From Bacteroidota bacterium (lineage in GTDB: Bacteria; Bacteroidota; Bacteroidia; AKYH767-A; JABDAW01), in NCBI GenBank assembly GCA_023251595.1, contig JAHEYM010000129.1:1-9576 (forward strand): a stretch of DNA of 9,576 nt. The letters are read 5' to 3'. The translations under genes were made by a program, and so were the position numbers. Below the pieces are notes generated by a model. The model ran no database searches. It was not told the DNA's origin and saw only the letters and a program-made list of their open reading frames with translations. This document shows, in pieces, positions 1-5,937 of this stretch (positions within the stretch are counted from its first letter, which is position 1; every line of letters starts with the position of its first letter).

Positions 1-1859
1 ATTATCAGGTATTTAATGATACCGTACAGATTAATATCAATTCTCTCGCGGTTCAACAGGGCTGGGCGCCACTGCCACAGGCGTACGATGGCACAGGTGT
101 GATTATCGGTATTATTGATACTGGAATTGATTTTACTCATCATGATTTTAAAGACATTAATGGTAAAACCAGATTAAAGTATTTATGGGATCAGCGATCT
201 CTTTTTGGGGGAACTACTCCAATTCCTTATGGCTACGGACAGGAATGGGATTCAACAGAAATAGATTTTAATCTCTGTCTTTCCAACGATAATAATAATA
301 ATAGTCACGGAACAATTGTTTCGGGAATTGCTGCCGGCAACGGACTTGAAATAAATCAATACGCCGGTGTCGCACCAAAAGCTGATCTCATTGTGGTTGC
401 TTTTGATTTTAATGCGCAGACTTCGAATAATTTTACTGATGCGGTTGAATATATATATACAAAAGCATTACAACTTGGTAAACCATGTGTTATTAATGCA
501 AGTCTCGGCGATTTCTTTGGTCCGCACGACGGGCGTGATCTCGAGTCGCAAGCAGTTTCAAATTTAGTTACCGCCCAACCCGGTCGTGCACTGATTGCTG
601 CCGCCGGTAATTTTGGAAACCTTCATTATCATCTGGGATATAATGCAAGCACCACAGATACTAATTTCACATGGTTAAAAAAATATATATTTTCAAATTC
701 CATCGACATGGATATCTGGGGTGATTCGATGGCATTAAATAATATACATTTTTCTGTTGAAGCGTATGATTCGGCAAATTATGCCAGTCGCGGCACTGTT
801 CCTTTTCACAGCTTTACTTCCACCTATTCGACCACATTAACAGATACGATGCGGAATGCCCAGAACGACAGAATTGCATATATTAATTATTCCGGAAGTT
901 CGTACCAAACAGATGATATATTGCATTTATCCATCACACCTGATTCTTCATCGTACTATTATGCGTTGAGAATTACAGGTACCGGACGATTTGATGTTTG
1001 GTGCAGTGAAATTGTTGCCAACTCATTACTTCCGGATTCAACTATGTTTCCCCCAATGGTTCATTATAAATATGGAGATACCCAAGAAACAATGGCGGGA
1101 GGATTTGCATGCAATGATCATGTTATCAGCGTTGGAAGTTATGGAAACCGGGCTCATTATATAGATTATAATAATACCATTCAGCTCGCAACCTTCTCCG
1201 CAGGTTCTCTGCAAGACGCTACAAGCCATGGTCCAACAAGAGATGGAAGAATAAAACCGGATATTACCGCACCGGGATTATGGGTCATCGCTCCAATGGT
1301 TCTCGGTGCGGAAGCTACGAGTATAATCAACTCTCAATCGTGGAAAGTTGCGGCTGGTGGAAAACATATTTTAGCGAGCGGAACGTCGATGGCAAGTCCC
1401 GTCGTTGCAGGAATTGCCGCACTTTATTTTCAGGCAAATCCAACAGGTACTGCAGCGCAATTTAAAACCTGTCTATTAAATAATGCGAAGTCAGATAGTT
1501 TCACAGGAACTATTTTACCCAACAATGATTGGGGAAAAGGGAAAGTCGATGCATTAAGAACTGTAATGTGCGGACTGGTAGGCATTGATGAACCATTGAC
1601 GAATATTAATTTTCTGAATATTTTTCCTAATCCATCTTATTCCGGCACAAACATAGAATATTATACAAACGATAATTCTATTGATCATGCTGAAATATTA
1701 ATATATGACGGTGTCGGAAAAATAGTGAAAAGCATTGAACTCTCAAATAATTCCGGAACCATTTCGCTAAAAGAAAACGATATGCAGAAAGGCATATATT
1801 TCTGTGTACTCCAAAAAGATGGAAAATATTTAGGAGGAAAGAAATTGGTGATACTGTAG
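1..1859 (+). CDS. S8 family (CspA-like) subtilisin-type serine protease with type IX secretion sorting domain, 5' truncated by the window edge
   Basis: This is a secreted subtilase whose 5' end lies outside the window. The frame is open from the first complete codon at base 3, and the GTG at 99 is an internal codon. The triad is intact: Asp in IIDTGID (117-119), His in SHGTIVSG (306-308) and Ser in SGTSMASPVVAG (1386-1388). The oxyanion Asn is in AAAGNFGN (609-611). Asn and Ser are about 259 residues apart against about 66 in subtilisin, which implies a large insert like the jelly-roll of Csp proteases. The early WDQR and GGTTPIPYG region and the GDFFGPHDGRD motif also fit the CspA-like group. 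The last 80 or so residues, from IFPNPSYSG, form a type A T9SS sorting domain ending in KKLVIL, so the protein is probably exported through the Por system and surface-anchored or released. Aligned to the downstream paralogue, about 100 residues (signal peptide and propeptide) are missing on the left. Substrate is unknown. Confidence 0.92.
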   Translation, partial: YQVFNDTVQININSLAVQQGWAPLPQAYDGTGVIIGIIDTGIDFTHHDFKDINGKTRLKYLWDQRSLFGGTTPIPYGYGQEWDSTEIDFNLCLSNDNNNNSHGTIVSGIAAGNGLEINQYAGVAPKADLIVVAFDFNAQTSNNFTDAVEYIYTKALQLGKPCVINASLGDFFGPHDGRDLESQAVSNLVTAQPGRALIAAAGNFGNLHYHLGYNASTTDTNFTWLKKYIFSNSIDMDIWGDSMALNNIHFSVEAYDSANYASRGTVPFHSFTSTYSTTLTDTMRNAQNDRIAYINYSGSSYQTDDILHLSITPDSSSYYYALRITGTGRFDVWCSEIVANSLLPDSTMFPPMVHYKYGDTQETMAGGFACNDHVISVGSYGNRAHYIDYNNTIQLATFSAGSLQDATSHGPTRDGRIKPDITAPGLWVIAPMVLGAEATSIINSQSWKVAAGGKHILASGTSMASPVVAGIAALYFQANPTGTAAQFKTCLLNNAKSDSFTGTILPNNDWGKGKVDALRTVMCGLVGIDEPLTNINFLNIFPNPSYSGTNIEYYTNDNSIDHAEILIYDGVGKIVKSIELSNNSGTISLKENDMQKGIYFCVLQKDGKYLGGKKLVIL

Positions 1860-1863
1860 CGTG

Positions 1864-2027
1864 CAAGTCACACCCCGGCCCCTCTCAAGAGGGGAATAGA
1901 GTGTTAAATCTATATTGTTCGTTCCAATGTAATATTAAAATTAATTTTTGCAATATTTATTATCTTAATTATTTTGCACAATTCCCCTACATCATTCCCC
2001 TCTTGAGAGGGGCAGAGGTGTGTCCTT
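1864..2027. repeat. REPIN-like element: two inverted copies of a GC-rich hairpin repeat
   Basis: Two arms of about 33 bases face each other across an AT-rich spacer. The left arm (1864-1897) holds CCCCTCTCAAGAGGGG at 1879-1894. The right arm (about 1994-2027) holds its exact reverse complement at 1997-2012. Homology extends outward through a CACACC block and an outer CAAG/CTTG, with a few mismatches. Each core is itself a 6-bp CCCCTC/GAGGGG hairpin with a TCAA loop. Palindromic units in inverted pairs between genes are typical of REPIN elements. The hairpin at 1879, 20 bases past the stop of the upstream protease, could also slow or end transcription, but no T-run follows. No transposase is present in the window. 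Confidence 0.8.
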
Positions 2028-2080
2028 GATGCGCTTATGATTTATATCGCTTTGTGTTGAAAGTTCCAACCGAATAGCAG

Positions 2081-2108
2081 TTGATTTAAAAACTAATACT
2101 TACATTTG
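2081..2108 (+). promoter_or_regulatory. Bacteroidota-type promoter for the second protease gene
   Basis: TTG at 2081-2083 and TACATTTG at 2101-2108 are separated by 17 bases. The second box matches the TAnnTTTG -7 consensus of the Bacteroidota primary sigma factor exactly. Transcription would begin near 2113-2116, leaving a leader of about 15 bases before the ATG at 2129. No Shine-Dalgarno is visible, as is usual for the phylum. This suggests that the second protease has its own promoter. Confidence 0.72.
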
Positions 2109-2128
2109 CATAAACAAACTCAACACTC

Positions 2129-4291
2129 ATGAAAAAAACCCTTACACTCTGTATCTTCGTTCTTCTTTACTCAGCGACTTACGCACAGATTCCCGGAAAG
2201 ATGACTTTCGAATTAATGCAAATGATTCGTAATTCCAAAGAACTTTCAACCGAAATTTCTGTTCTGGTGAAGGGCGACTTAACCGAAATAGAAGGTCTTA
2301 CTAAAAGACTTGGTGGAACATATAAATTTGGTTTGGGTGAAATTGCCTCAATCAGAATACCGATTGGCAAACTCAATGAATTAGCTACCGGTCCACACAT
2401 ATTTAAAATCGAATCACACGTGGCTAAATATCAGGTTCTGAACGATTCGATGGTCATTCATAATCGGGTGATACAGGTTAATCAGGGAAATGCGCCTTTA
2501 CTTCAGGGTTATGACGGAACAGGGGTTGTGATGGGTTTTATTGACACAGGTATTGATTTTTCACATCCCGATTTTAAAGATGCTTTGGGTCACTCAAGAA
2601 TTAAATGGTTATGGGATCATCGTTCTGTAAATGGACCAAACACACCTCAGCCCTATAATTATGGTCAGCAATTTAGCAATACAGATATAGATGCCGGAAG
2701 TTGCACTTCCTTCGATTTGTTGAATTCAAGTCACGGAACAAATGTGGCTGGAATTGGCGCAGGTAATGGATTGGCGATTGGTCATTATGCCGGTGTTGCA
2801 CCGGGCGCTGATATCATTGAAGTAGCATTCGATTTCTCTTCCACGGCTCCGAACCGTTTTGCAGACGCAGTTAAGTATATATATGACAAAGCCGATTCGA
2901 TGGGGAAACCTTGCGTAATAAATATATCAGCCGGTGATTTTTTCGGTTCGCACGATGGTCGCGATCCGGAAGCACAATTAATCAAAAATCTAATTACTGC
3001 TCATCCGGGGAGATCATTGGTTTCTGCTGCGGGGAATTGGGGTTGGATTCCACTGCATAGCGGATACAATATCAGTAATACGGATACAAATTTCACTTGG
3101 TACAATAATGCAGCTCAAATATATATACAAATATGGGCTGATACAAATAATTTCAATAATGCGCGTTTCGGCATCGGCGCCGATCGTACCATCGGCAGTT
3201 TTGAATACAGAGGCGGAACACCGCTTGGCGGCGTGGCATCGCGTTTTCAGGTTTTGCAAAACGAAGATATTACGAATGGAAATGGTCAGCATATTGCGAA
3301 CGTCCAATCCTATTGCGACACGATGTATGGCGATTATTTACTCGAATATATGATTACCCCCGATTCCATGACTTATAATTATAGATTCATGACAAGTGGC
3401 TCCGGTCATTTCGATATCTGGAGTAATGATATCGTCCGCAGCGGACTACCTGATGCTGTTACATATCCTGCTATGACACATTATAAATATTCTGATTCTG
3501 TTTCTACACTGGCAAATAGTTTTAATTGTTTGGATGAAGTGATTTCGGTCGGAAGTTATGCGAACAGAAATATATATACTGCGTTCGATGGTAACCCACA
3601 CTCAGATTTAACATTCGTTCCCGGAAGTCTTGCATTAAATTCGAGTAAAGGTCCGACAAGAGATGGCAGGCAAAAACCGGATATTTCTGCAACAGGAATA
3701 TGGTTACTTTCGAGCACGGTTTTATCGGAAGTAGCTGCTGTTGAAGCATCAGCACAGCCCTGGAGAATAGCTTTGGGAGATAAACATTCTCTCTGTAGCG
3801 GAACTTCTATGTCGAGTCCCGTAGTAGCGGGAACGGCAGCATTATATCTTCAGCAAAATCCGAATGCTACCTGGCAGGATATAAAAAACTGTATCACACA
3901 AACCGCTATGACAGATGCATTTACAGGTCCTCAGGGAAATTTGCCCGACTATGGATGGGGTTACGGAAAACTTGATGCATTTCAGACGATGATTTGTGGA
4001 ATGTCGGTGGGTGCAAAGGCAAATCAGCCAACCACAATAAATGCTTATAATTATCCTAATCCATTTAATGAATCAACAACTATACATATAGATGTGACAG
4101 GTTCTTCCAAACACGATCAATCACAAATTCAGATATATGACGTAACCGGACAATTAGCGGGTAATTATTTTATGGGTGAAAATGATCGTGAACTGAAAAT
4201 TGCAAAAGGAACACTAAGTCCCGGAATATATATTTGTCGTTGGTTGGTTGGGGGGAAATGTTTGAAATCGTGGAAGATGGGGGTTCTATGA
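2129..4291 (+). CDS. S8 family (CspA-like) subtilisin-type serine protease with signal peptide, propeptide and type IX secretion sorting domain
   Basis: A complete 720-residue secreted subtilase. Residues 1-19 are a signal peptide with likely cleavage after TYA, before Gln20. Residues 25 to about 105 resemble an I9-type inhibitory propeptide. The catalytic domain carries Asp139 (GFIDTGIDFSHPDF), His202 (SHGTNVAGIGAGNG), oxyanion Asn303 (AAGNWG) and Ser560 (SGTSMSSPVVAG). A 257-residue gap between Asn303 and Ser560 again implies an inserted beta-rich domain, as in Csp proteases. Residues 638-720 (NYPNPFNES to the C-terminus) are a type A T9SS sorting domain, with IYDVTGQ and LSPGIYICRW as the usual conserved blocks. 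The ATG at 2129 begins directly at the signal peptide and lies just downstream of a matching promoter. It is a tandem paralogue of the upstream protease, alike along the whole shared length. Probable role is extracellular protein breakdown or processing; the target cannot be read from the sequence. Confidence 0.95.
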   Translation: MKKTLTLCIFVLLYSATYAQIPGKMTFELMQMIRNSKELSTEISVLVKGDLTEIEGLTKRLGGTYKFGLGEIASIRIPIGKLNELATGPHIFKIESHVAKYQVLNDSMVIHNRVIQVNQGNAPLLQGYDGTGVVMGFIDTGIDFSHPDFKDALGHSRIKWLWDHRSVNGPNTPQPYNYGQQFSNTDIDAGSCTSFDLLNSSHGTNVAGIGAGNGLAIGHYAGVAPGADIIEVAFDFSSTAPNRFADAVKYIYDKADSMGKPCVINISAGDFFGSHDGRDPEAQLIKNLITAHPGRSLVSAAGNWGWIPLHSGYNISNTDTNFTWYNNAAQIYIQIWADTNNFNNARFGIGADRTIGSFEYRGGTPLGGVASRFQVLQNEDITNGNGQHIANVQSYCDTMYGDYLLEYMITPDSMTYNYRFMTSGSGHFDIWSNDIVRSGLPDAVTYPAMTHYKYSDSVSTLANSFNCLDEVISVGSYANRNIYTAFDGNPHSDLTFVPGSLALNSSKGPTRDGRQKPDISATGIWLLSSTVLSEVAAVEASAQPWRIALGDKHSLCSGTSMSSPVVAGTAALYLQQNPNATWQDIKNCITQTAMTDAFTGPQGNLPDYGWGYGKLDAFQTMICGMSVGAKANQPTTINAYNYPNPFNESTTIHIDVTGSSKHDQSQIQIYDVTGQLAGNYFMGENDRELKIAKGTLSPGIYICRWLVGGKCLKSWKMGVL

Positions 4292-4322
4292 AATTAACAA
4301 TTGACAATTAACAATTGACAAT
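4292..4322. repeat. AATTRAC heptamer tandem repeat
   Basis: Directly after the protease stop codon the heptamers AATTAAC and AATTGAC alternate twice and end in AAT, giving two full 14-base units, AATTAACAATTGAC. The same heptamer family in opposite orientation lies at 8814-8861. Such arrays are common in Bacteroidota intergenic DNA. No coding potential or terminator is seen here. Confidence 0.85.
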
Positions 4323-4332
4323 GAATAGTGAA

Positions 4333-4360
4333 CTGAAGGTAATTTCTTTACATACATTTC
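4333..4360 (+). promoter_or_regulatory. Weak candidate promoter for the DUF1801 gene
   Basis: TACATTTC at 4353-4360 differs from the TAnnTTTG consensus at the last base. CTG at 4333-4335, 17 bases upstream, stands in for TTG. The resulting leader would be about 35 bases. The match is imperfect in both boxes, so read-through from the protease promoter remains an alternative. Confidence 0.3.
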
Positions 4361-4399
4361 GTAAAACACAAATAAATTTAGTGATAAGTACAATTCTTT

Positions 4400-4768
4400 A
4401 TGAAAAAACCTAAGAATACAGATGAATATATTGCGAGTTTTGAGAAAGAAACTCAAAAGCTGCTAAATCAAGTTCGGACAACGATTCAGAAAGTAGCTCC
4501 GGAGGCAACAGAAGTAATAAGTTATAGTATGCCCGCATTTAAATTAAATGGAATACTGGTCTGGTTTGCAGCTCACACAAAACACATCGGATTTTATCCC
4601 AAAGCTTCAGCAATAGAATCATTTAAAAAAGAACTTTCAATTTATAAAACCTCTAAAGGAGCGGTTCAGTTTCCTCTCAACAAAACTCTTCCACTCGGAC
4701 TGATAACTAAAATAGTACTTTTCAGGGTGAAAGAAAATTTTCTCAAATCCAAGATTAAGTCAAAATAA
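4400..4768 (+). CDS. DUF1801 family protein (YdhG/frataxin-like fold)
   Basis: A 122-residue cytoplasmic protein that fits DUF1801 over its whole length. The conserved blocks are the N-terminal TDEYIASF region, EVISYSMPAFKLNG (38-51), the aromatic stretch VWFAAHTKHIGFYP (54-67), and YKTSKGAVQFPL near residues 82-93, followed by a lysine-rich C-terminal helix. Members have a frataxin-like fold and are sometimes annotated as iron chaperones, although the biochemical role of most is unproven. No signal peptide or membrane segment is seen. The length is normal for a single-domain member. The ATG at 4400 is the first in frame and starts with the typical basic N-terminus. The gene appears to be a single unit between the protease and a strong terminator about 100 bases downstream, so no functional link to neighbours is evident. 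Confidence 0.88.
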   Translation: MKKPKNTDEYIASFEKETQKLLNQVRTTIQKVAPEATEVISYSMPAFKLNGILVWFAAHTKHIGFYPKASAIESFKKELSIYKTSKGAVQFPLNKTLPLGLITKIVLFRVKENFLKSKIKSK

Positions 4769-4815
4769 AATCCGCTTTTGTGCGACCGGGATTTGATGAG
4801 TAGAACTGATTCAAA

Positions 4816-4850
4816 CAGATTGCTTCGGTCGTGCCTCCCTCGCAATGACG
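4816..4850. repeat. REP-like dispersed intergenic repeat
   Basis: The segment from CAGATTGCTTCGG to CGCAATGACG closely resembles a palindromic repeat found in many bacterial genomes. On the other strand it reads CGTCATTGCGAGG, then a short variable part, then CGAAGCAATCTG. The ATTGC and GCAAT ends can pair to form a hairpin. Recognition is from memory of the motif, and only one copy is in this window. Confidence 0.55.
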
Positions 4851-4873
4851 GGCAACATGCGCACAGGTTTTGG

Positions 4874-4927
4874 AAAAAAAGTAGCCGGCAAATTTCACGA
4901 ATGTGAAATTTGCTGGCTACTTTTTTT
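4874..4927. terminator. Bidirectional intrinsic terminator with a 25-bp stem
   Basis: The left arm 4874-4898 (seven A then GTAGCCGGCAAATTTCAC) pairs with 4903-4927 (GTGAAATTTGCTGGCTAC then seven T) around the loop GAAT. All 25 positions pair, with a single G-T wobble. The T-run on the plus strand and the A-run on the minus strand make it able to stop transcription from both sides. It probably ends the DUF1801 transcript. Confidence 0.88.
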
Positions 4928-5074
4928 CCTCCCACCGTGCAACGAAAAGCGTCATCACGAAGGCGGTCGTTGTAAAGATAATTGATTATGCATTATTCTT
5001 CGCGACCAACTGAAGTGATCTGTTATGATATCGGACGGCAGTATGTCAATGAAACCGAACGGATGTTTGTTAGG
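4928..5074. other. Gene-less spacer before the palindromic element
   Basis: No protein frame with plausible content was found here. The only notable sequence is CGGACGGCAG at 5032-5041. It repeats the core of block B of the adjacent palindrome, which occurs as its reverse complement at 5164-5173 and in the same orientation at 5449-5458. It may mark a partial third copy of that module or its true left limit. Confidence 0.5.
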
Positions 5075-5186
5075 GAATTCTCGGGTCAGGGACAAAAGTT
5101 GGGGAGCGGTGTGCGAACATTGAGTTATTTCATTTACTTCTCTTGATTAATCTTAATGAAACTCTGCCGTCCGGAAACCATTACAG

Positions 5187-5248
5187 ATCCCCTCAAACGC
5201 ATTCTCATTTACCTGACTCAAAATATAATGCACCGCGTTTGATGGGAT
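5187..5248. other. Left-copy hairpin of the palindromic element
   Basis: ATCCC (5187-5191) and TCAAACGC (5193-5200) pair with GCGTTTGA (5235-5242) and GGGAT (5244-5248), with one C-T mismatch between the two stem parts. The loop is 34 bases. The outer ATCC/GGAT pairs are shared with the right-copy hairpin, but the inner 8 bp are not, although both pair. This suggests that the shape rather than the sequence is kept. Confidence 0.7.
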
Positions 5249-5278
5249 GACAACCTCGCGTTTATCAGGTTTGGGGGT

Positions 5279-5353
5279 GGTATGGAGGGGGACGCGCGCT
5301 TTACATTATCAATGAACACAGAATAATTTCATGCGCGCGACCCCCTCCATACC
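5279..5353. other. Central GC-rich hairpin of the palindromic element
   Basis: D (5279-5299) and D' (5333-5353) form a 21-bp stem with one A-A mismatch and a 33-base AT-rich loop. The run CGCGCGC at the inner end and the G5/C5 tracts make it far more stable than anything nearby. It could extrude as a cruciform in DNA or act as a strong hairpin in a transcript of either strand. It is not followed directly by a T-run. Confidence 0.75.
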
Positions 5354-5373
5354 CTTGAAGTGAGGAGCTTGTC

Positions 5374-5435
5374 ATCCTACAGATTGCGTTGCAGAATTTT
5401 ATTATTCCATAAACTCAATATGCAATCTGTGGGAT
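5374..5435. other. Right-copy hairpin of the palindromic element
   Basis: ATCC (5374-5377) and ACAGATTGC (5379-5387) pair with GCAATCTGT (5422-5430) and GGAT (5432-5435), with a T-G pair between the two parts. The loop is 34 bases, the same length as in the left copy. The two loops agree at about 19 of 34 positions when compared in the same orientation, so the modules are diverged homologues. Confidence 0.7.
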
Positions 5436-5558
5436 CTCTAACGAGCTCCGGACGGCAGACATTTATTAAGCAGACTATGAAAAGAAAAAGGAATGGGGTT
5501 ATGAATCCAGATCGCTCCCCAACTTTTGAGCCTGACCCGAATTCTCTTTTTAAAGAAC

Positions 5559-5566
5559 TATATTTG
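5559..5566 (+). promoter_or_regulatory. Candidate -7 box upstream of the HigA-like frame
   Basis: TATATTTG matches the TAnnTTTG consensus exactly and lies 15 bases outside the palindrome's A' block. No TTG is found at the usual 17-23 base distance; the nearest is 30 bases away. A second weaker box, TCAATTTG at 5584-5591, has a TTG exactly 17 bases upstream. Either could start a transcript into the antitoxin frame. Confidence 0.4.
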
Positions 5567-5616
5567 CCAAATAAAACACGATTTCAATTTGTACATCCAA
5601 AACCATCTTCCTTGAG

Positions 5617-5937
5617 ATAAAAAAAAAGAACATTAATGAAAAACCGGTTAAAAAGATTACCACTTTTGATGATCATCTCGACCAGAAGTATGGCAAGATT
5701 GGAACATCAAAAAGAACAGAGTTCGAAATAAAAGCTAATTCATTTGTAATTGGAGAGATGATCAAAGAAGGAAGACGTTCGACTTCAATGACGCAAGAAC
5801 AACTGGCGGAAAAAGTTGGAACTAAGAAAAGTTATATATCCCGGCTTGAAAACGGAAAGTGTGATATTCAACTTTCGACGTTATACCGAATTTTCGAGAA
5901 CGGCCTGAATACAAGGGTTAATTTAATCTTTGGATAA
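5617..5937 (+). CDS. HigA-like XRE-family antitoxin, orphan, without a canonical start codon
   Basis: The frame is open from 5575 to the TAA at 5935 and reads as a HigA-type antitoxin. It has ITTFDDHLDQKYGKIG near the N-terminus, then VIGEMIKEGRR, the helix-turn-helix TQEQLAEKVGTKKSYISRLE, and the C-terminal DIQLSTLYRIFENGL then VNLIFG. The first canonical start in frame is an ATG at 5758, which would leave only 59 residues, though with the helix-turn-helix. A full-length product of 106 residues would need the ATA at 5617, which may be a mutated ATG, or the ATT at 5632. Family members bind operator DNA and neutralise a RelE/HigB-type toxin normally encoded upstream. No such toxin is seen; the palindromic element lies there instead. 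It may be a degenerate solitary regulator or a gene with an unusual start. Its last 15 bases overlap the convergent dehydrogenase gene. Confidence 0.75.
   Translation: MKKKNINEKPVKKITTFDDHLDQKYGKIGTSKRTEFEIKANSFVIGEMIKEGRRSTSMTQEQLAEKVGTKKSYISRLENGKCDIQLSTLYRIFENGLNTRVNLIFG

Larger units (their letters stand above)
5075..5544. repeat. Roughly 470-bp nested palindrome: two inverted copies of a structured module
   Basis: Four blocks appear and then recur as reverse complements in mirror order. A 5075-5108 matches A' 5513-5544 (GAATTC, GGGTCAGG, CAAAAGTTGGGGAGCG). B 5164-5191 matches B' 5431-5458 (CTGCCGTCCGGA and AGATCCC). C 5245-5257 matches C' 5365-5377 (GGATGACAA then CTC). D 5279-5299 matches D' 5333-5353 (GGTATGGAGGGGG and CGCGCGC, one mismatch). 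Spacings agree: A-B 55 and 54 bases, B-C 53 and 53. Only C-D differs, 21 against 11. The centre is near 5316. The sequence between blocks has diverged strongly. It could be a MITE-like element with A as terminal repeats, a decayed inverted duplication, or a structured RNA or DNA module. No target-site duplication was recognised, and no transposase is in the window. Confidence 0.8.

Noticed and set aside
99..101. GTG at 99 as the start of the first protease
   Set aside because: It falls inside the conserved strand before the catalytic Asp, and the frame is open to the window edge with clear similarity to the paralogue upstream of it.
4666..4935. An 89-codon minus-strand frame over the DUF1801 3' end
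   Set aside because: It overlaps the well-supported DUF1801 gene, the REP-like repeat and the terminator, and shows no family motif.
5075..5544. The palindrome as a retron, integron attC site or CRISPR-related array
   Set aside because: There is no reverse transcriptase, integrase or cas gene in the window, no regular direct repeats with spacers, and no attC core motifs at the expected ends.
5360..5620. An 86-codon plus-strand frame starting with GTG across the right half of the palindrome
   Set aside because: It is built almost wholly from repeat blocks that also occur inverted on the left, where no matching frame exists. Its composition is not protein-like, and I recognise no toxin or other family.
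5636..5731. ATG at 5636 as the start of the antitoxin gene
   Set aside because: It is in a different frame from the HigA-like sequence and stops after 31 codons with no recognisable content. The antitoxin frame is read as AAT GAA AAA at this point.
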